NCBI GenBank assembly: GCA_013180625.2 | Contig: SNVD02003345.1 | Location: 62,001-126,000 of the forward strand | Source: Boswellia sacra | Taxonomy: Eukaryota; Streptophyta; Magnoliopsida; Sapindales; Burseraceae | Length of the DNA stretch: 64,000 bases | Reading direction: 5' to 3' | Part shown: one piece after another, positions 43,890 to 55,975 of the stretch | Layout of the letters: each line of letters opens with the position of its first letter | Numbering within the stretch: the stretch's first letter is position 1 | The notes under the pieces: generated by a model | Databases searched by the model: none | What the model was told of the DNA's origin: nothing | The model's input: only the letters and a program-made list of their open reading frames with translations | Made by a program: the position numbers and the translations under genes

Positions 43890-46190
43890 AATCCAATAAA
43901 GAACATATATTAGATACGATCATGTTTCAGTTCCATACTTGATTCTAACGAATTCACTAAACAAGTTCCAAAAGGGTCAGAAGAACTCCCTTTTTGGATG
44001 TGCTCTTCCACAATAGATTCGATCAATAGCTCCTTCCATTATCTTCTTGTCATGTGTGTTTTGACCATATTGAAAACATTAAGTTCCAATGTCATGTTCC
44101 CAAAAAGATAGCGGTCATGACTCCATTCCTGCAATTAATCAAAGAATTGAGGTAGCTAGAAATGGACGTCCTAAAATGACAGGAATTGAATTACATACTT
44201 CCACTGGTTGTGTGTCCAAGACAATAAAATCCACTGGGTAAATGAATTATCGACTTGAACTAACACATCTTCTACTACTCCTCTTGGTACTTTAATTGAT
44301 CTATCAGCAAGCAAAAGAGTCACAGAAGTCGGTTTTAACTCATCTAGATTGAGTTCTGAAAAACCGAATATGGAATCAAATTCACACTAGCACCAAGATC
44401 AAGTAAAGCCTGTTCAATTTTATGCTCTCCAATAACACATGAAATTGTAGGACAACCTGGATCCTTAATTTCACTGTGTATTATTTATTGAAAGAATATC
44501 ACTTACTTTGCTCGGCTAGAAAGGCCTCTTTTTCAACATTTAGTTTTCTTTTTACAGTTGCAAAGTCTTTCAAAAATTTTGCATAAGAAGGTACCTGTTT
44601 GATCACATCAAGCAAGGGAATGTTGACCTTTACCTGTTTGAAAATTTCAAAGATTTCAGAACTGTGAGTTTGCTTCTTTTGTGTGGATAATGCTTGAGGA
44701 AATGGAGGCATAGAGAGGATATGTTTCCTCTTCGCTAAGGTGTTGGTTTAGCAGCATCTTCCTGCCTTAGAGATCGATTAGTCTTCTTTCTCACAAGGGC
44801 AGGAATCGTGCATGTTGTTCAACACCCCCCCCCCCCCCCCCATCTTACCATTGCGACAGGGTCATGACTGACTGGTCTGGTCAAAGTAATGGTACTTGAC
44901 TTCCTGCATTGAGTAGATTGATCTTTGGGGTTTTGCAATTGTTTGAGAAGGGAAATTTTCCTTCTCTGGGATGCTAGATGTGGATGCAAATTTTGCAAGA
45001 GTGACTGACAAATTTGTTAATGTTTGAGCAATTTGATTATTGAACGTCTCTTGCTTTGTAATGAATGAATGCAATATCTCTTCAAAGTCATTTCTAGGAG
45101 GAGGAGCATATAAATGATATGAGAATTTTGAAAATTTTGTCATGTTTGAAAAGGAACTTGTGAAGATTGTGCATGATTATCATTTTTTCAACTAAAATTT
45201 GGATGATTTCTCCAACTGGGATTATAGGTTTGTGAAATATGGATTGTATTTGGCCTTTGAAAGTGTTTCAAGGCATTGGCTTCTTCATGGAGACATTTCC
45301 TAAAGGCAGGCAAAGTTGGGCAATCATCAGTAGAATGGTCATTGTCATCACAAATGTTGCAGACATTTTCTTTAATAGATTTCAATTGACCACTCTTTTT
45401 CATCTCTAAAGCCTCGACTTTTCTAGCTAGAGATGCATATTTGGCTTGAAGGTCATGGTCTTCCCTAAGGTTGTAAATGCCTCTATTGGATGTCGAGGTT
45501 GGGCCTTGCCTGGTACCTCATAGGTGCCAGTAGTGTCCCAATTTTGTGCCTTTTCTGCTAAGGAATCTAGGAAGTCAAGTGCTTCCTCAGGATCTTTTTC
45601 TTTAAATTCTCAATTACAACATTATTCTACTAGTTGCCTATCTTGAGGTGTTCAAACCTTCATAGAAAGGTGCAACTATCTCCAATTTTCAAAACCCATG
45701 GTGAGGACAAGATAACAGTAGTTCCTTATACCTATCCCAACATTGGTTAAGGGTTTCCCCTTGTTTTTGAGAGAAATCAGAAATTTGTCTTTTAAGAGAA
45801 TTTGTTCTATGGGTAGGAAAAAATTTTTTCAAAAATTGTTGCTTCATCTCATCCCATGAACTGATGGAATTCGACCTCAAATTTGTAGCCATGTTCTAGC
45901 TTTATCTTTTAAAGAAAAAGGAAAAAGCTTTCATCTAATGGTGTTTATGCTACAATTTGGGTCAGTGTAGGAGCTACATACCTCTTCAAAGAGTTTTAAG
46001 TGCGAATATGGGGTCTCCATGTCAAGGCCATGAAAAGTGGGTAGAAGTCGAACAAAACTTGGTTTGAAATTGAAATGGATTGAATCTGGAGGAGAAACTA
46101 CACAAGATGGTGTACTAGTCCTTACTGGATTCATGTAGTATTTGAGGGTTCTTCGCTGGTTTTGATCATTTTGTTACGAACGGTTGTCCC
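43890..46190 (-). pseudogene. gag: Ath-2 gag and protease (decayed)
   Basis: Capsid fragments at 46134-45931 (FHGLDMETPYSHLKLFEE) and 45892-45689 (SSWDEMKQQFLKKFFP) match Ath-1 gag. A zinc knuckle, CNICDDNDHSTDDC, lies at about 45355. The linker continues at 45143-44862. The pre-protease block IFKQVKVNIPLLDVIKQVP (44711-44499) is typical of Athila. Protease remnants (LNLDELKPTSVTLLLADRS) lie at about 44330. Stops and slips separate these pieces, and a run of about 18 C at 44824-44841 interrupts the linker. Confidence 0.85.
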
Positions 46191-46403
46191 CTTCATTCGT
46201 GAATATTTTCACATGATTGTCGGCCATGTTTTGTAAGGAAGATGATGTTTTTCTAACAAGTCTACCACTAGATGTTCGTGACCAAATTTTCATGCAAGAA
46301 AGGGAGAAGAAAAGAGAGAAAAAGATGAAAACACAAAAATAAAAAATTTAGATCTAAGATGAGAAAAGAGAACACTTACAATTTTGCACGCCAATTTTTA
46401 CCT

Positions 46404-46421
46404 TCCCCGACAACGGCGCCA
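46404..46421 (-). promoter_or_regulatory. Ath-2 primer binding site (tRNA-Asp type)
   Basis: Minus-strand TGGCGCCGTTGTCGGGGA, one substitution from the Ath-1 site, six bases from the LTR end. Confidence 0.85.
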
Positions 46422-46427
46422 AAAACT

Positions 46428-47959
46428 TGACACATCCGAAAAAAGGATTGTCTCCCAAGTATAGGAGTGTCGAAGTAATAAAACCCGGTGAGACCGGGGT
46501 CGATCCACGAGGAAGGGATTTTAAGCGTTACAAATTATAAGCTAAACAAATGTGATATGGATGATTCAAAGAGGTGACATGATAATATCAACAAGTATGT
46601 AAGATGGTAGGTGGTATTACCGACCATTCAAATATAAAACAAAAAGCAAGATGAGGTAAAACCATCCATGGAAATAGGTGGTATAACCAACCATAGTAAA
46701 TTAAAGAACAATTTCATAAGGTGGTAGAACCTACCATAGTAAATAAAATAAAAAGTTCATAAACAATAGAATAATTAAAATACAAGAGGAATTAACACAA
46801 TAACAATGAAGGCTAAGGTTAGGGGATCCGCCCTTGATATTTCAAATAAGGATAATTAACCCATTTTAGTTATATGAATTATATTTGTTTCATTACCAAT
46901 ATTTATACCACTTCTTGTAAATGGGTTCAAGCATCCAATGTGCCAATCATCATATGTCTACAACAAATCAAGGTTCCTAACTAGATTCGTGTCGGTAAGG
47001 AAGAACCATACATCATCTAGAAAGGATCCAAGCATTTGATGTGCCAAGGATTGTCGACAATGGATCAAGACCTCCACTTTACGAGTGGTGTCAAGATTGA
47101 TTAAGAAATTAAATATAAATCATATTGAATAAACATTATAAGATTAAGATTATTAAGCACATATTAAGGGTTAGAGAATCCTTATTCTCATATCAAGGGT
47201 TTCACCCTTTCACCTTAGCAAAAGAGAAATTAGAAGAACATTATAATAGAAAGAAAATAAAATGCAAGAAAAAGGAAATTCATTAATAACATAAACACAC
47301 AAAACACAATACAAGATCCTAGCCAAAGCCAAAATGTTCCAGCCAAGGCCAAGATGCCCTAATGGGTCACAAGGCACCTCTATTTATAGATACATCCAGG
47401 GGCAAACTTGTCAAATTACAAGGGCATAATTGTCAAATATTAGTTGTAAATATCTTTGACAATTGGGATCATTAGGCACCGACTTTGACCATCAATTTTG
47501 ACATCAAAATGTTGTGAATTTTAATCACATGTCTTCATGAAAGTTGTAGATATTTCTCTCAGCTTTCTAGAACATATTGATTTGCACAATTTGGATACGT
47601 ATTTTGAGAGATACGGTCCAAATACTGAGGCCTGGTCAGACTGGGCCGAGACTGTAGATGGGTTCACTTCAAGCCCAATTTTGGTCCACTAAGAGCCCGA
47701 ATTTGATGATTCTTGTGAAATGCAATCTTGTAGACAATTAAATCAGCTTTCCAAAAACATTAAGAATTGCACCATTCTGATCTATAAATAGAGAGTTATG
47801 CCCATTTTACCGAACCTGTAACAAAGCCAAAATTAAGAGGAATTAATTCCAAAGATGCAAATTGCTACAAATATGCTTAAGTTGAGGAATTTAATGACAC
47901 TATTAATGCAATATGATGAACTAAACTCTTATTAAACATGCATATTTAAGTGTTCATCA
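46428..47959 (-). repeat. Ath-2 5' LTR
   Basis: A complete 1532 bp LTR from TGACACATCC to TTCATCA. The minus-strand TATA motif CTATAAATA is at 47381-47389. It is the best reference copy of this LTR family in the window. Confidence 0.9.
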
Positions 47960-48429
47960 TGGGTGATTTGAGCCGAATTATTATCCTTGATCATACCTTC
48001 ACCCAAGCCAAACGTTACAAGCTTAATAAAGTCCTACTTGATCCTTGGTGTTGTGCATGTCTACATTTGTGGAGAGTGAATTGAAAAGCAAGCCTATGGA
48101 GTTCATTTATACACACATCTTCAATATTAAATACGATTCATTTTTATGCATAAACTCATCCGGGTTACAAGTGATTAGGTGAGAATGGCTCTATACACAC
48201 ACACTTGAGGAATTGAAGTGAAGCGAAACTAATTTTTGAGATAAAATTCTTGATCAAGTGCATTATTTTGAAGTATTCCTTGGGTTATAATTAAGTACAA
48301 TCTTTGAGGCCTATTTGCAAGTTGAAGCATTGGTGTGTTTTAATTTTTCTCTGATTCTGTTTCGGTTTAGTTTTGTTTCGTATCATTTTAATTGCTCAAG
48401 GACTAGCAAAGTCTAAGTGTGGGGGAATT
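47960..48429 (+). other. 3' noncoding end of a plus-strand Athila-like element
   Basis: The segment ends with GCTCAAGGACTAGC and the purine tract GTGTGGGGGAATT directly before an LTR, the usual 3' end of plant Athila-like elements. The coding part is absent because Ath-2 lies immediately to the left. No ORF. Confidence 0.7.
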
Positions 48430-49785
48430 TGATAGGTGTCTATTTATGTATTACTTTTATATCAATTCGTCCATGTTTCTTTGCTATATTCCGTGATATT
48501 TTTATGTTTTTGTGTGTTTTGATGTTTGTAGGAGTTTTGGGGCAACTTGCACAAAAATGGAGTAAAACCCTTCATTTTCACCTCTGCTAGTCAGTGATCT
48601 TCTCGGATTCAATTGTATTGATATACAATGAACCCGACGACATATTATATACCGTTGGAAAGCTCTCGAAGTCTATTTTCTGGAGAAATTTACGGTTTAT
48701 AAATCCATTCAGTGTACCAAAAGTTGTAATCAAAACAGTGTGAGATGTATAGAAATATAATTCCACAGCACTGTAGCATGTATAATACGGGGCACTGTAG
48801 CAAGTCACTGTAGCAGAGTATGTAAACACATTTTAGGGTTTTATTTTCAGAACTGGAAGAGGGAAAAACGTGGGAGGAGGCTGCATTTTTGGATTTCTCT
48901 TATCCCTTGGAGTTCTTGAAGGAGAAAGAAGATTTTGAAAGAGGAGGAACTACAATTCCAAGGAGATTCATCTACAAAGAAGATTTTCAAAGAATTTGCT
49001 AAGTTCTTTCTTTCTTTTCAATTTTGGAATTTCTCTGTATTGTATTTGTTATTCTGATTGAAAATGTGTAACTAAATCTGAATTGGTTGAGGGTGATTTC
49101 AAAGCCCTTGATATGGATTTTGTGAGTTGATTGTGTAAGAAATTGTTATCCAATTCTCTAATGGAAGTTGCTTGTATTTTCCCATATCTAATGCTTATGA
49201 TTGCTTACTGATTGTATTTGGAATGGCCAACTGAATATAATCTGTTGTTGTCTATTGCTAGATTAGAAATCTTGATCCGTAATTGTCATGGATTTCCAAT
49301 CATTAGTAGCAAAATTGTGATCAGAGATTGCAATTGGAAAATACAACCTAGGTTAAATAATCTGAACTTGTGTGATTATTGCTTAGATCAACCTATCTTT
49401 CTCATCGTAATGCTTCCATTGAATTTAACAACAAAGTAAGGAAAGATTGGGATAACAGAGCTTGTTGTTATCTTCGGTTGATAACTTCAATGCTGTAATT
49501 GGATTACAATTCTATGTTAATTCACAAATTCATATCTTGTGGCAGAGAATGAACTCTTAACCAAGTGTCTCCTATTGATTTTTCATTCAAATTTACTTTC
49601 TGTTTTGTTATTCTTTACTTGCATTCTTATTTCATTTAGTAAATCATTCAACAAAAATCCCCCCTGTTTAGTTTATTGTTGCTGGAAATTACAAATTCAA
49701 TTAGAATCAATCCTCGTGGGAACGATATCTACTTATCACTTTATTACTTGTGCGACTAGTATACTTGCTAGTTTCGAACGCATCA
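48430..49785 (+). repeat. 3' LTR of the plus-strand Athila-like element
   Basis: A 1356 bp segment from TGATAGGTGTC to CGAACGCATCA, preceded by a PPT. It contains three copies of CACTGTAGCA at 48770-48812 and the motif TATACCGTTGGAAAGCTC (about 48648). It is followed by AGTTTTTAGG, which resembles the start of an Athila internal region, so the right flank may be a residue of a tandem or rearranged element. It is a different family from Ath-1/2. Confidence 0.75.
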
Positions 49786-50918
49786 AGTTTTTAGGTTTGT
49801 TTGCCATCCCAAATTTAGCACACACAATATTAAGCCTATACCTAAGTCCTACATGATTAAGAGATGATCCATTCAGCCCACTCTTTCTTCATTAGCCCCC
49901 GCTTCTAAGTTCATCCTATTAAAAAAAATCTAAATCTCTAATTTTTTTTCTTACTAGACCACGCTTAATTCCTAAGTTATCCTTCTATTATATTAGTGGG
50001 TTTTCCATTACGCAAAAAATGTAGTCATGCAACTTCTCTAAACTCATATTTATTCCTCAAATTCTACAAATTCTACCACAAAGTCTAAAATCTAGACATG
50101 TTGCGAATTCTTCATACTTCAAAAATATGCAAATAGTTCAAACTTTAAAAGATGAGTGAGATACGTGAAGTCTTTGGGCTTCATATATGAGTGACATGTG
50201 AGACCGTCGAACTACCTAAATAAACAACTCATCTTTTTTATGGCTTCAAATATAATTGAATTAATTTATTTATATAATATTTAAAATTATAATTAATTCT
50301 AAAGAGTTATTATTGATCAATTCAATATTTTAACTTATTATTTCAAGGAGAAAGGTTATAAAATACTTTTGAAATCTTAGAAACTGCTTTTTCATTATTT
50401 ATTTATTTATTTAGACAAATGCATAAAAAATTTTCCATAAAAGATTTGTTTATATTTAGATATACTTAAGATTTCAAATTTTTTCAAAACTTTGTTCTTG
50501 AAATTCCATATATTTCTAGTTATCTTTTTTATATTTACAGTGCAATGTTATAAATTGTTTGATATGTTGTTAATTACATGATTATATATATATACACACA
50601 CACGCACAAAATGTACCATAACACAAGTGCGAAATGACAGGAATTTGTTCGAACAAGATCCGTTGTTAGGTTTATTTCTTGTTATAATAATACAAATGAA
50701 CAAATCTGTTTACAACACATTAAGAATTATTTCATGAATGAAGTAAAAAGACTATAAATTACCTATGTATACAAATATATATATATGATTCGATCTTGTT
50801 TAGAAATCACATGTTGCATATAAAAAAGTAAATGCATAAAGGTATCTTAACTCTTTATATTTTTGCAAACTCAATTACATGGACCATATAACAAACATAT
50901 GGAATCTATTTCTAAATA
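49786..50918. other. AT-rich intergenic region, 3' flank of receptor kinase A
   Basis: No gene seen. It contains short (TA)n and (CA)n runs at 50580-50606 and the probable 3' UTR of the minus-strand kinase gene next to 50919. Confidence 0.4.
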
Positions 50919-52049
50919 TTACATTGATGACAAGGATGTGGTGGGATGATCAAATGGTCTTGGAGGAGAGTTGAGGTAAGGCTTTGGTGGGATTTGCAAG
51001 CCTTCAATGCTTCCTTGCAACATGTTTATTACCTTATTTATGGATGGCCTATCCGATGGGTAAGTTTGTATACACCACAATCCTACTATAATCATCTTTT
51101 GAGCAATCTCATTTTCCTCGTTGTTATTGACGCCATGCCATCTAAATTCATTGCCTTGCTCGACATGCCTATAAATCCAATGTGGAAAATATATCTCACT
51201 AGTATTAACCACTTCAACAGCCAAGTTTTTTTTTCCCTCCAATCATCTCCAAAACCATCATTCCATAACTATAAACATCGGACTTGTGTGAAACTTGTCC
51301 AAAGTTTCTGCTAAAAACTTCAGGAGCAATATAACCAATTGTCCCTCTAGCCTCCAACATTGATACAATACTCTCCTTTTTAAGGCATAGTTTTGCAAGC
51401 CCAAAATCTGATATTTTTGGACAGAAATCTTTATCAAGAAGAATGTTATGTGGTTTTATGTCAAAATGCAAAATCCTTGTGTTGCACCCACGATGCAAGT
51501 ACTCAAGCCCTCTAGCTATTCCTAATGCAATTTTGTACAGGTTTTCCCACCCTAAATTTTGACTGATCTCTGAAGTACCTTCATTATGTATGAATTTCTC
51601 AAGTGATCCATTGGGCATAAACTCATAAATAAGAGCTCTTTTTTGACCCTCTAAACAAAAGCCCAACAGTGTGACAACATTAACATGGGATGTTCTACTA
51701 ATACTTGCAACCTCATTAATAAATTCTTGCCCATTCCCTTTGGAGGTGTTTAACAGCTTCACTGCTACAAGATGGCCGTTTGAGAGCTCCCCTTTGTACA
51801 CATCTCCATAACCTCCTTGACCTAGTTTATGCATGAATGAGCTGGTCATTTTCTTAACATCTGAAAAGGTATACCTTTTGGGAGCTAGAGGTCCATAATT
51901 TCTAATGAAGGCTTCAAGATCTTGATCCAATGCTACATTCCTTATTAAAGAAGACGTTGACATAATCAATGAGTTCATCTTCTTCTTTCTACAATTGTAA
52001 ATAAGTATACAGGAGACGACTGTTAATCCAATCAATGTAGCAAAGACAC
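50919..52049 (-). pseudogene. Kinase A exon 3: transmembrane helix and kinase domain
   Basis: The exon opens after a TTTTCACAG acceptor with a transmembrane helix ([18 protein letters not shown]) and a basic stop-transfer (CRKKK). The kinase domain follows: glycine loop [11 protein letters not shown], catalytic lysine in [17 protein letters not shown] (a non-RD catalytic loop), SDFGLAK and IAPEVFSR. At about 51232-51240 a run of nine A gives GGKKKLGC and a stop. With eight A the frame continues to [15 protein letters not shown] and DRPSINKVINMLQG, ending at 50919. The lesion is either a real frameshift or a homopolymer error. Confidence 0.9.
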
Positions 52050-53279
52050 CTGTGAAAAGAAACAAGTTATGTTTATTACCATAAGAAAACCAAAGATAAT
52101 TGTAAATAATTACACACTTGAGTTACCAATGCGTGCGACTTAATTGGGGGCCAATAATTCCTTGTGACTTCGTGCGGATATTTATTAATAGCGAAATTTG
52201 TGGATAAACAATATAGAATTCATACAACACATCCCTTTATGGGTTTCCAGTTCTTGATCATAGAATTCCCTTACCATAATGTGTCAACATTTTTAGTATG
52301 TTGAAAGTGATTATTAGAGAAAAACCAGTAAGTGTCAAGGACAAGATGTAATTAAATTGATTGAATAGTTGAGATATCAACTTATTTAACAATGTGGTAC
52401 ATAGGATTATGAAGTAACAAATCAAATGGCATGGGCCAAATTTTATATTTGACTACTATCCTTGATAGCATATAGTTATAGAGTTCAATTCTAATATTTC
52501 GTTGGAGTAAATTTAGAATTAAATAATTTGATCCATTTTATTATGGACTAAATTATTGTAGCCGCTATGGTATGTACCCATATGATCCCCAAGCAGATTT
52601 ATTTAATTGAGTAAACCACTACTGGACTTCTAGAAAGATAATTAACAGAATAAGCCTTGAACATTAGTGTTCAAACTCAATCTAAAAGAGGAATCCGAGT
52701 TAGATTTCAATTTGGATTTAAGATTTTTAATTATTTATTAATTAAAAATAAATTCAAAGAATTTAAAATTAATATATTTTTTATTTGAATTCGGATATTC
52801 TTAATAACAATAATAAGAATAAATTCACTAAAAGCCCAGTCATTATGATTATATACAGGCACTGACCTACTAAAATTTTAATATAAGTTCTAGCCAAACT
52901 CCTGTATCTAATTTCTAATCAAATTACACCTATAGGAACGAAATTAGTAAGTAAAAGTGGAAAAAGGAACCGTCTAATTACAAGGCACAAATGAACCAGC
53001 AGTGAATGAATCTAAATCTATGTGCATATCTTATGAGCTGAGGTTGCTAAAATATGACAGGGAAAAGCAAGATTCATAAAAGTACCCCAATTAATTAAAA
53101 ATTAACAACTCAAATAATAGATATTATAAGCTTTTAGAAAGCACATTATGTTCATAAAATTTATATGCAATTTGTAGCATACCGAACGACAAAGTAAATA
53201 AAATGACAGCAGATCTCTAGGGCAAGAAATTATATGAGAAGATTAACTAAACTGATGGAAGCCGATATATTACCTATAC

Positions 53280-53309
53280 CAACCTTCAGTTTGTGGTCCA
53301 GTCCTTGAC
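53280..53309 (-). pseudogene. Kinase A mini-exon 2 (30 bp)
   Basis: An AG acceptor (GATACAG) and GT donor (GTATAG) bracket 30 bases encoding QGLDHKLKV in the phase set by exon 1 (phase 1) and exon 3. Small exons at this place are usual in LRK10L genes. The introns on either side are 814 and 1230 bp and hold no other gene. Confidence 0.75.
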
Positions 53310-54123
53310 CTGTATCATTCAAGGTGATGAAGAGTTAAAGCATGGCAGCTTTAATTAATTTACAACTTTATACATTCTATCTATACAAATTACAACTGTA
53401 TAAAAACAATTGTAGCATTACACTAATCAAACACTATTTTTATCAAAGCATGCTAATGGCAAGTACATCAACGGTTCAATAACGTAAAAATGGAAGACAA
53501 AGCAATCTGATTAATAAATAACATTGGCATATTTCATTACATGAAGTTGATGTAAATCTCAAAATCAAAAGCATAGAATTGTTACAGTACCCTGCTTAAA
53601 AATTCAAAACTGACATCAATACTTTGATACTTTGAGCTTAATATCCAATTATGTTCCTAAAAGCATTATGCATTATAGTTTTAAGGCCAGGATTGGGTTG
53701 TGGTTGCTTAACAAAAAATGAGAGATGTTGATGTAAATACTCTTCTAGAATGCACCATATGGTTATTGCTCGGATGAGGAGAATTCAAAAAGCAAGGATT
53801 GTATTGGGAAACGGTAGGATTTTTTAGCGTTGTTCATAAAAACGCATTTGGAATGGAGGAAACAGATAAGAGCATACAAACGGTGTAAAGAAAGGGTTTG
53901 CATATGAACCATGAAGATGGACAATTATGCATTAATTGCTTAAACTCTAACTGATACCCGCTGCCCAAGCGGGAAAATACACGAAAAGTCATGAAAATTG
54001 ATGTCAAAACCTCAGACAAGAAAACCAGAGAAAATAAATCTTGTTCTGGTGGTTGGTCAATCTTAAAGAGAATAAGAAGTGAATAGAAAATAGTAAAATG
54101 TTGCATAAGATTGCCATCTTCAC

Positions 54124-54266
54124 GTATTTCATGATGAAGTTTATCTTTGCAGAAACACACAAATTCATTATTATTAAAGCCACAACGCTCGCCACTTGCC
54201 TCACAAGTGCTACAATTATGTGCAGTCCAATTCAAGAGGAAACCCATCTTCAGAATTTCAATATAT
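54124..54266 (-). pseudogene. Kinase A exon 1, 3' part: WAK_assoc cysteine block
   Basis: Downstream of the gypsy insertion the exon continues ILKMGFLLNWTAHNC, then CEASGERCGFN and FVCFCKDKLHHEI, the C-terminal WAK-associated cysteine motif. The donor is ATAC|GTGAAG at 54124/54123. Reading through into the intron would give a short nonsense tail. Confidence 0.8.
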
Positions 54267-54608
54267 TGATGCAGAACCTATGTAGCTGGTTGAATAATGC
54301 CATTTCCCATTTAAAAGAGTGTCATAATTTATTATTTTATTTTTTGCTTTATGCATTCCTTTTTTTTTTTTGATATTTTACTTTATGTAGTTTGTCGTTT
54401 TCTATCCAAAAGGGATTGAGGTTAAACGCATCGTTTTGTCTTTTACACAAATCAGATTGTACAAAACCAAATGGGTGTTGGGACTGAATACAATCTGGAT
54501 GAATATTCTAGTATTTTTTTCTGGAAACATTGAATACAAATTCTTTGCAGAAAGCACGAATACTTCATGCTCCAGAGCTTCCTTCATTCCAATTGACCCA
54601 CTACATCA
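54267..54608 (+). repeat. Gyp-3 5' LTR
   Basis: 342 bp, homologous end to end with 59076-59416; a short T run (54361-54371) is one of the few indels. Confidence 0.9.
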
Positions 54609-54639
54609 AAACTCATGTCAAAGCTTTATTTCTTCCACG

Positions 54640-55975
54640 GCAATGACTGGAAACGATGGAGGAGGAGGTCCTACGGATGGCAGTCACCTCACTGAAATAA
54701 AAATTTGATGCACTCTCTTTAGATGTGCAGCAAATCCTTGAAGTAGTGGGTAGCAATGGTGAAGCTGATAATCAGAGACCCAGACAATGAACTAATCGGC
54801 GAACCACTCATAGGTCTCCAATAAGTGTTCGATTTCAACGGAGAGCCCAACGAGATGAACAACCCAACCTATCAGATGATGTTAATTCAGATGATGGTGA
54901 TTTGCATGGACGATGTCGTTATATATCTTATTCTAAAATTGACGAAGAAGATGACAACCAGTTCCATGAAGAAACCAGGTCTGCCAAACAGCATCATCAC
55001 ACTCATGAGTACAAACTCAAGTTTTACATCCCTTATTTTAATGGCCATATGCACATTGAATATTTTTTGGACTGGATTAAATCTGTTGAGACCTTTTTTG
55101 AGTGTATGGATGTACCGCAAGTTCAGCAAGTAAAACTTGTTGCCTGTAAGCTTAAGGGAGCAACATCCGCCTAGTGGGAGCAACTCTAAGCTCATAATCA
55201 TCGAGATGGAAAACGACCTGTTCAGTCTTGGAAATAAATGAAACAATTGATGAAAGATCAGTTGCTTCCTACTGATTATGTTCAAATCCTCTTTCAACAA
55301 TACCAAACTTGTCAGCAGTTTGCTCGCTCTATTAGCGAATATACATAAGAGTTTTACAGGCTCAATGCCCGAATTAATGTTCGTGAATCTGAGAGACAAC
55401 AAGTGGCCAGGTATTTAGGGGGGCTACAAGATGTTATCCGTGACCAGTCAATCCATTTGGCAATTATCAGAAGCTATCAATTTGGCTTACAAAGTTGAAA
55501 GTAATTTTTCTAGGGTCTCAAATCGAAGTTCATTTGGTCATAGGGGATAATCTGATAGTCCTTATGAGAAAACTACATCCTCTATTTCTCAGCAATCTAG
55601 CTCTCAACAACAGTTGACAGAATCAGCTCTAAGTAGCAGTAAAGCAAGTGGGAAAACCCTTTTACAACCTGCCAAAACAAATCCTTATGCTCATCCACTT
55701 CCACTTGTGTGTTATCGTTGCAACCAACATGGGCATAGGACTAACGAATGCCCCCAAAGAAAATTAGTTAATATTATAGATGAAGATGAGGAGAGTGAAG
55801 ATGAGCAAAGAAATGTTGAATATAATGAGTATGATGGTGCTGAGTTGGTAGAGGGTGATGAAGGGATCCACTTGTTTGCATTGTCCAGAAAGTTTTACTA
55901 TCTCATCAACAAGATTCTTCACAAAGGCATTCTATTTTTAGGACTTGTTGCACCATTCAGAAGAAGGTTTGTGAT
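54640..55975 (+). pseudogene. gag: Gyp-3 gag
   Basis: Capsid motifs YKLKFYIPYFNGHMHIEYFL, DWIKSVETFFECM and VKLVACKLKGATSA (55009-55172) are followed by a stop where a Trp pair is usual. The frame continues through LFQQYQTCQQFARSISEYT and VARYLGGLQDVIRDQS to about 55450. The zinc knuckle CYRCNQHGHRTNEC (CX2CX4HX4C) is at 55708-55749. At least four stops or slips interrupt the frame. Confidence 0.8.

Larger units (their letters stand above)
36388..47959 (-). mobile_element. Ath-2: Athila-like element carrying a LOG gene copy
   Basis: An 11.6 kb minus-strand element. Its 5' LTR is 46428-47959 and its 3' LTR is 36388-37930. It has a tRNA-Asp PBS, gag-protease-RT-RNase H-integrase, a Cys-rich accessory ORF, a LOG-family coding copy in sense orientation, a 3' noncoding region and a PPT. 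gag and pol have several frameshifts, so it is not autonomous now. The flanks TGGGT (right) and ATTAA (left) do not match, so no target duplication supports a simple insertion; it is joined to Ath-1 through adjacent LTRs. Confidence 0.85.

Noticed and set aside
29573..47959. One single Athila element of 18 kb
   Set aside because: Two PBS sites, two PPTs, two gag regions and four LTR copies show two elements.
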